DNA from: Bacillota bacterium
GTDB lineage: Bacteria; Bacillota; Sulfobacillia; Sulfobacillales; Sulfobacillaceae
DNA length: 9,838 nucleotides
Assembly (NCBI GenBank): GCA_023488565.1
Contig: JAMDDZ010000067.1
Span: 1-9,838, forward strand
Reading direction: 5' to 3'
In this document: in pieces, positions 6,278-9,838 of the stretch
Layout: each line of letters starts with the position of its first letter
How positions within the stretch are numbered: the stretch's first letter is position 1
Notes under the pieces: model-generated
What the model was told of the DNA's origin: nothing
Databases searched by the model: none
What the model saw: the letters and a program-made list of their open reading frames with translations, nothing else
Position numbers and translations under genes: made by a program

Positions 6278-7348
6278 TTACCGTAGACCGGGAACACCGT
6301 ACCGCAACCCCAGTTCATTGAGTTGTGTGAGCAGCGCCTTATCGATAGGTACTCCTTCTGAGAGATATTGCACTCGTAGCGCTTCGCTTCGATCCCCAGG
6401 CACCGCAACATGTGCGCCTTCAGCGGGTGGTACGTCGCGGATAGCAGCCTCCATAAAGTTCATGCGGGCACCGAACTCACTGAGAGGCAAGAGATTGCCT
6501 GGATTAAAAACCATAAAGAAATGTCCCACATTACTCGGTCCCGAATGGTCGGTATACGGATTTTTGACTTCCGGTCCAATCCCCGCCCCAGACAAGATAC
6601 CGGTAAGAACCTCCACAGCCAAAGCCAAAGCGTACCCTTTCGCTCCGGCCATCGGCAACAGAGCCCCCTCTAACGCCGCTTGAGCGTCCGTAGTGGGGTT
6701 GCCATGCTTATCAATCGCCCAACCCAAGGGAATGGGTCGACCGAGTCGCAGCGCCTGAATAATGTTCCCTCGAGCTACCACCGACGTAGCCATGTCGATC
6801 ACCAACGGCGGAGAATCGCCTCCTCGGGGAAAGCCAAAAGCAATGGGATTCGTGCCAAAAAACGCTTCACGACCACCCCATGGCGGAATACCCGGAGGAC
6901 TGTTGGTCAAGGCTATCACGATCATTCCCTGACGTGCAGCTTCTGAACAATAAGCGCTCATCGCCCCACAATGGTTTGAGTGGTGCACTGCTATAATGGA
7001 TGACCCATAGTCACGCGCCAGTTCTATCGCCTTTTCATTGGCGCGCCACGCGACTAACGGGCCGAGGCCGTTCCCTCCATCGAGACGCAACATGGAGGGT
7101 TGTCCGGTTGATTCGAAGCGCAGTCGCGGTGTTGCACAAATAAGTTTACTTTCCAGTCGGTCTACATATAACGGCAACCGACTGACACCATGGGTACTAC
7201 GCCCAGTCAGATCGGCATCCACAAGCACGTGAGTCACAATCTCGGCATCCGCTGGGGGAACGCCTATTTTCTGGAATACGGAAGACATCCACGTTTGCAG
7301 ATCTGATGCCCAAATCCGCACGGCATCCTTTTGAGTCACTGATTCCAT
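6278..7348 (-). CDS. LDH2/MDH2-family 2-hydroxyacid dehydrogenase, candidate (R)-sulfolactate dehydrogenase (ComC-like)
   Basis: A 356-residue member of the malate/L-lactate dehydrogenase family that lacks a Rossmann fold, of normal family length. It oxidises a 2-hydroxy acid to the 2-oxo acid with NAD(P), or the reverse. Conserved blocks are GRSTHGVSRLP (49-59), SNHCGAM (124-130, His126 probably catalytic), GTNPIAFGFP (165-174), DMATSVVARGN (185-195) and PMAGAKGYALAL (232-243). ComC, the (R)-sulfolactate dehydrogenase, belongs to this family. The gene lies 27 bp after a D-isomer-specific dehydrogenase and in the same cluster as suyAB, as in the sulfolactate racemisation scheme known from Chromohalobacter. 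Family-level alternatives are malate, ureidoglycolate or 2,3-diketo-L-gulonate reductase. GAAGAGG nine bases upstream supports the ATG. Confidence 0.88.
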   Translation of the reverse strand: MESVTQKDAVRIWASDLQTWMSSVFQKIGVPPADAEIVTHVLVDADLTGRSTHGVSRLPLYVDRLESKLICATPRLRFESTGQPSMLRLDGGNGLGPLVAWRANEKAIELARDYGSSIIAVHHSNHCGAMSAYCSEAARQGMIVIALTNSPPGIPPWGGREAFFGTNPIAFGFPRGGDSPPLVIDMATSVVARGNIIQALRLGRPIPLGWAIDKHGNPTTDAQAALEGALLPMAGAKGYALALAVEVLTGILSGAGIGPEVKNPYTDHSGPSNVGHFFMVFNPGNLLPLSEFGARMNFMEAAIRDVPPAEGAHVAVPGDRSEALRVQYLSEGVPIDKALLTQLNELGLRYGVPGLR

Positions 7349-7375
7349 GTCTTAACGCCTCTTCTGCAAGATGTA

Positions 7376-8320
7376 TTAGACGGCAGCTATCGGTGTCTGT
7401 CCCGACAACACCCGGACAACGTCATTGGCCACCGTAATGGCCGTGCGAACTCCTGCTTCCGCTGTCAGTCCGGCAATATGGGGCGTTAGGAGAATCCGAG
7501 GTTCGTCACGGAATAGATCATGGGCCGTCATCGGCTCGTGAACCCTCACATCGAGTGCAGCACCCGCTACTCTCCCGCAGCTAACCGCCTCCAACAATGC
7601 ATTTTCATCCACCACACCACCGCGCGATGTATTAATAAGAGACACCCCCGGCTTCATTCGATCAAACGCCTGCCGATTCACAACATTTCGGGTACCCGCG
7701 GTTAACGGGACATGTACGCTAATAAAATCGGACTGGGCGAGAAGTTCTTCCATAGTGGTAAGCGTAACACCCATCTCCATGACAGCCATATGAGTGGAAA
7801 TTTGCCACGGGTCAAAAGCTAGGACACGCATTCCAAAGCATTGCGCCCGAAATGCAATGCGTTGGCCGATATCGCCTAACCCGATGAGCCCGAGGGTTTT
7901 CCCGTACAGTTCACTGCCGCCTCGCATGCGGTCCCAAATCCCCTGACGGACTGTCTGATCAATCGCCGCCAGATTTCGTGAAAAATGGAATAAACACGCA
8001 AATACATATTCCGCAACAGCCACCGCATTAGCGCCCCGAGCCGTCACCACAGGGATGTGGTTCTCTCGAGCTGTCTCCAAATCAATGTTGTCCAATCCTA
8101 CACCTAAACGTCCAATAACCTTGAGGTTTTTGCCCGCACGCATCAACTCTGCATTCACTTGTGTCTGATTGCGTACGATGAGAGCATCCGCGATACCTGC
8201 CCATTTAAACAGTTGATCAGGATGGTTCCAGAGGTCACTGTGGTAATGGACTTCTCCGACCGTTGAGAGTCGCTCAATCCCAATGGGGTCAATGACTTCA
8301 GAGATCACAATCGTCGCCAC
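7376..8320 (-). CDS. D-isomer-specific 2-hydroxyacid dehydrogenase, candidate (S)-sulfolactate dehydrogenase (SlcC-like)
   Basis: A 314-residue NAD-dependent dehydrogenase of the phosphoglycerate dehydrogenase type, without a C-terminal ACT domain. The Rossmann motif is GLIGLGDIG (144-152), with Asp170 at the end of the second strand favouring NAD over NADP. The catalytic triad is visible: Arg233 (NTSRGGVVDE), Glu262 (VHEP) and His281 (LTPHIAG). GVGLDNID (73-80) is the usual hinge sequence. The GTG at 8320 has GAGGAAGG eight bases or so upstream; the longer TTG frame to 8365 has no ribosome site and would start at the operator. (S)-sulfolactate dehydrogenase SlcC is of this family and works with ComC and SuyAB, the other two functions found here. 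Serine-pathway phosphoglycerate, glyoxylate or hydroxypyruvate reductase activity cannot be excluded. Confidence 0.88.
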   Translation of the reverse strand: MATIVISEVIDPIGIERLSTVGEVHYHSDLWNHPDQLFKWAGIADALIVRNQTQVNAELMRAGKNLKVIGRLGVGLDNIDLETARENHIPVVTARGANAVAVAEYVFACLFHFSRNLAAIDQTVRQGIWDRMRGGSELYGKTLGLIGLGDIGQRIAFRAQCFGMRVLAFDPWQISTHMAVMEMGVTLTTMEELLAQSDFISVHVPLTAGTRNVVNRQAFDRMKPGVSLINTSRGGVVDENALLEAVSCGRVAGAALDVRVHEPMTAHDLFRDEPRILLTPHIAGLTAEAGVRTAITVANDVVRVLSGQTPIAAV

Positions 8321-8351
8321 CCCAGCACCTTCCTCGATAGGTATTATGTCA

Positions 8352-8367
8352 TGAGGTATGACCAATT
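8352..8367. promoter_or_regulatory. Second GntR operator, partial copy of the suyAB site
   Basis: The 16 bases match the centre of the suyAB operator (read on its minus strand) at 13 of 16 positions, including the ten-base block TGGTCATACC with its identical CAT centre (minus strand, 8364-8355). It covers the expected transcription start of the dehydrogenase operon, the same geometry as at suyAB. One half-site is less perfect, so binding may be weaker. Confidence 0.6.
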
Positions 8368-8368
8368 T

Positions 8369-8397
8369 ATTCTACCATACTCGTCCATCGATGTAAC
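8369..8397 (-). promoter_or_regulatory. Promoter of the slcC-like/comC-like operon
   Basis: Minus strand: -35 GTTACA (8397-8392) and -10 TAGAAT (8374-8369) with exactly 17 bp between them. Transcription would begin near 8362, inside the candidate operator and about 42 bp before the GTG start. Confidence 0.55.
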
Positions 8398-8410
8398 TCC
8401 AGTTGGGAAA

Positions 8411-8434
8411 ATTTAATTGGCGGCCGGATTAAAT
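8411..8434. repeat. Inverted repeat upstream of the dehydrogenase promoter
   Basis: ATTTAAT and ATTAAAT are perfect 7-bp arms around a 10-bp G+C-rich centre containing CGGCCG. It lies just upstream of the -35 box, where an activator or a second repressor could bind. It has no T tract and does not look like a terminator. Confidence 0.4.
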
Positions 8435-8511
8435 GCGAATTATGGTCTCGGACCTGACGGATCTTCAACAACCCCCATACTAAACTAGAAATCTGAGAAA
8501 GAAATATGAGC

Positions 8512-8524
8512 TGTTCATAGAACA
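8512..8524 (-). terminator. Possible weak hairpin after the thiamine diphosphate enzyme gene
   Basis: TGTTC and GAACA pair around a three-base loop, ten bases after the stop codon, followed on the minus strand by an interrupted T-rich run (ATTTCTTTCT). A five-base stem is marginal. Confidence 0.22.
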
Positions 8525-8533
8525 CTATTGCGG

Positions 8534-9838
8534 TCACATTAAAGCCTGGTAACTGGCGGGATCAATCGGAACGTGAATCACAGTAAGGCCTTTCCTCCGT
8601 CCAATGGTTTCATGCAATTGTGCCCGAAATTCTTCAAGCGAATGCACATGATAGCCCTCTCCCCCAAATTGCTCTGCCACCCCCGCGAAATCCGGTACCG
8701 TGACGTCTACGCCCACGTGGTGGTAGTGCATGCGTGACTGTTTTAAGCTAATGAGGGCCAATGAGGCATCAACAAATACCACCACTATTATCGGCAAAGA
8801 ATGCGCTGCGGCCACCGACAACTCTCCCAGGAGCATTAAGAGCCCGGCATCACCGGTCAACGCGACGACGGGCTGATCAGCATCCGCGAACTGAGCACCT
8901 ATCGCTGCCGGCAGCGCATACCCCATGGTACCCAATCCGTTAGATTGCAAGATGAAATTAGGTTGTGAAGCGTGGACCAAATGATTGGCAGCGATACGCA
9001 TGGCGCCAGTATCAATAGTTATTACCGCACTATGGCATTCCTCGTCCACAACTTTCAAAACACTATGGGGCGCTAAACATCCGGTAGTGTGACTCGGGAT
9101 TAGCCCGTCTGCCGACTGAATTATCGCACGGTGTTGCTCCCGAATCTCGGCTACTTGGCTACTTACGTCGTAAGGATCCACTTTCTCCTGTAGCATCCGG
9201 TTTAAGAATGCGGAAACCAGAGCCGAAGCCGAACGTCGTGTGGGAAACCTTCCGGGAATGGGGCCAATATCCATGACGGGAAGTGAGGGCCACACCGTCA
9301 GCCATTCACTGCGTAATTCAACTGGATCCAACCCCAAAGTCAGCACCACGTCCGCATTACGTAAATAATCGACAGCAATCTTGTCGTAACGTGGGCTTAA
9401 GCCTATCGGCCCCAAATTCAACGGATGCGATTCATCTAAAACACCCTTGGCCTTATATGTGGTAAATACCGGAAGTGCATAGGCCTCAACAACTCGCGTG
9501 AGCAGATTCGCTGTCTCTGGGGTTGCAGCATCTAGACCCAACACAGCGATAGGATTATGACTGGTTTTCAATATATTGAGGATCTCATCAACAGAGTCAC
9601 TATCCCAGGGATCCGGAGCCGAGTGGACTGTCGCAATGCGATTATCGCCATCCGGCATCGCCGCCATGGCGACATCGGACGGAATATCCAAATGGACGGG
9701 CCCATAGGGATAGGCCTTGACCAATCCCAAGGCCTTTTGTAGGGAATAGGCTACGTTGTCGACCGTCAAGCATTGAGACCATTTCGTAACCGGCTGGAAC
9801 AATGAGACATGGTCCAAGACCTGATGAGAATAAATCCT
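8534..9838 (-). CDS. Thiamine diphosphate-dependent enzyme, acetolactate synthase-like (partial, N-terminus beyond window)
   Basis: The last 434 residues of a protein that would be about 540-550 long; the frame is open past 9838, and the first visible stretch (FQPVTKWS) is the usual end of the N-terminal Pyr domain. A central domain follows (TTYKAKG, HPLNLGPIGL), then the C-terminal PP domain with NGLGTMGYALPAAIGA. The cofactor motif begins GDAG in place of the usual GDGG, and the partner segment is FVDAS in place of FNNxx, so Asp is the likely second Mg ligand at the normal 27-residue spacing. The enzyme should decarboxylate a 2-oxo acid or join it to an acceptor. The three-domain build is unlike the small ComD/ComE sulfopyruvate decarboxylases, and it does not resemble the Xsc sulfoacetaldehyde acetyltransferase C-terminus as I recall it. 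The catalytic Glu is outside the window. Its place upstream of the dehydrogenases suggests a 2-oxo acid such as sulfopyruvate, which is inference only. Confidence 0.88.
   Translation of the reverse strand, partial: RIYSHQVLDHVSLFQPVTKWSQCLTVDNVAYSLQKALGLVKAYPYGPVHLDIPSDVAMAAMPDGDNRIATVHSAPDPWDSDSVDEILNILKTSHNPIAVLGLDAATPETANLLTRVVEAYALPVFTTYKAKGVLDESHPLNLGPIGLSPRYDKIAVDYLRNADVVLTLGLDPVELRSEWLTVWPSLPVMDIGPIPGRFPTRRSASALVSAFLNRMLQEKVDPYDVSSQVAEIREQHRAIIQSADGLIPSHTTGCLAPHSVLKVVDEECHSAVITIDTGAMRIAANHLVHASQPNFILQSNGLGTMGYALPAAIGAQFADADQPVVALTGDAGLLMLLGELSVAAAHSLPIIVVVFVDASLALISLKQSRMHYHHVGVDVTVPDFAGVAEQFGGEGYHVHSLEEFRAQLHETIGRRKGLTVIHVPIDPASYQALM

Noticed and set aside
8318..8365. Longer start (TTG at 8365) for the D-isomer-specific dehydrogenase
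   Set aside because: It has no ribosome site and overlaps the candidate operator and transcription start; GTG 8320 has GAGGAAGG and gives the usual family N-terminus.

Overview
The window is a dense bacterial catabolic region of about half G+C. Strong AGGAGG-type ribosome binding sites, several non-ATG starts and compact operons suggest a Bacillota-like bacterium, but nothing here fixes the genus. There are nine protein genes, two cut by the window edges. I see no RNA genes, transposases or CRISPR repeats.

Layout: (A) 1-2831, minus strand: an operon of a mandelate-racemase-type enolase-superfamily enzyme, a 3-hydroxyisobutyrate-dehydrogenase-family reductase and an aldehyde dehydrogenase whose C-terminal half lies beyond position 1. 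A divergent GntR/FCD regulator (2983-3681, plus strand) shares a 151-bp control region with it. (B) 3749-5192, minus strand: a two-gene unit, a small SAF-domain subunit followed by a large UxaA-family subunit, best read as (2R)-sulfolactate sulfo-lyase SuyAB. A 27-bp inverted repeat sits at its promoter, and a second GntR/FCD regulator (5283-5990) lies just upstream. (C) 6278-8320, minus strand: a D-isomer-specific 2-hydroxyacid dehydrogenase followed by an LDH2/MDH2-family dehydrogenase, the same family pair as SlcC and ComC. Their promoter carries a partial copy of the suyAB operator. (D) 8534-9838, minus strand: the C-terminal part of an acetolactate-synthase-like thiamine diphosphate enzyme.

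Working model (inference): SlcC-like and ComC-like enzymes of opposite stereospecificity interconvert sulfolactate enantiomers through sulfopyruvate, and SuyAB cleaves (R)-sulfolactate to pyruvate and sulfite. Operon A would feed this with sulfolactate from a C3 sulfonate or a sulfo-sugar acid, because sulfolactaldehyde reductase and sulfolactaldehyde dehydrogenase belong to the families of its second and third genes. The enolase-superfamily enzyme and the thiamine diphosphate enzyme are not part of the sulfolactate pathways I know and are the most likely source of novelty. The main alternative is a hexonate/aldarate pathway built from the same families. No transporter or sulfite exporter is visible in the window.
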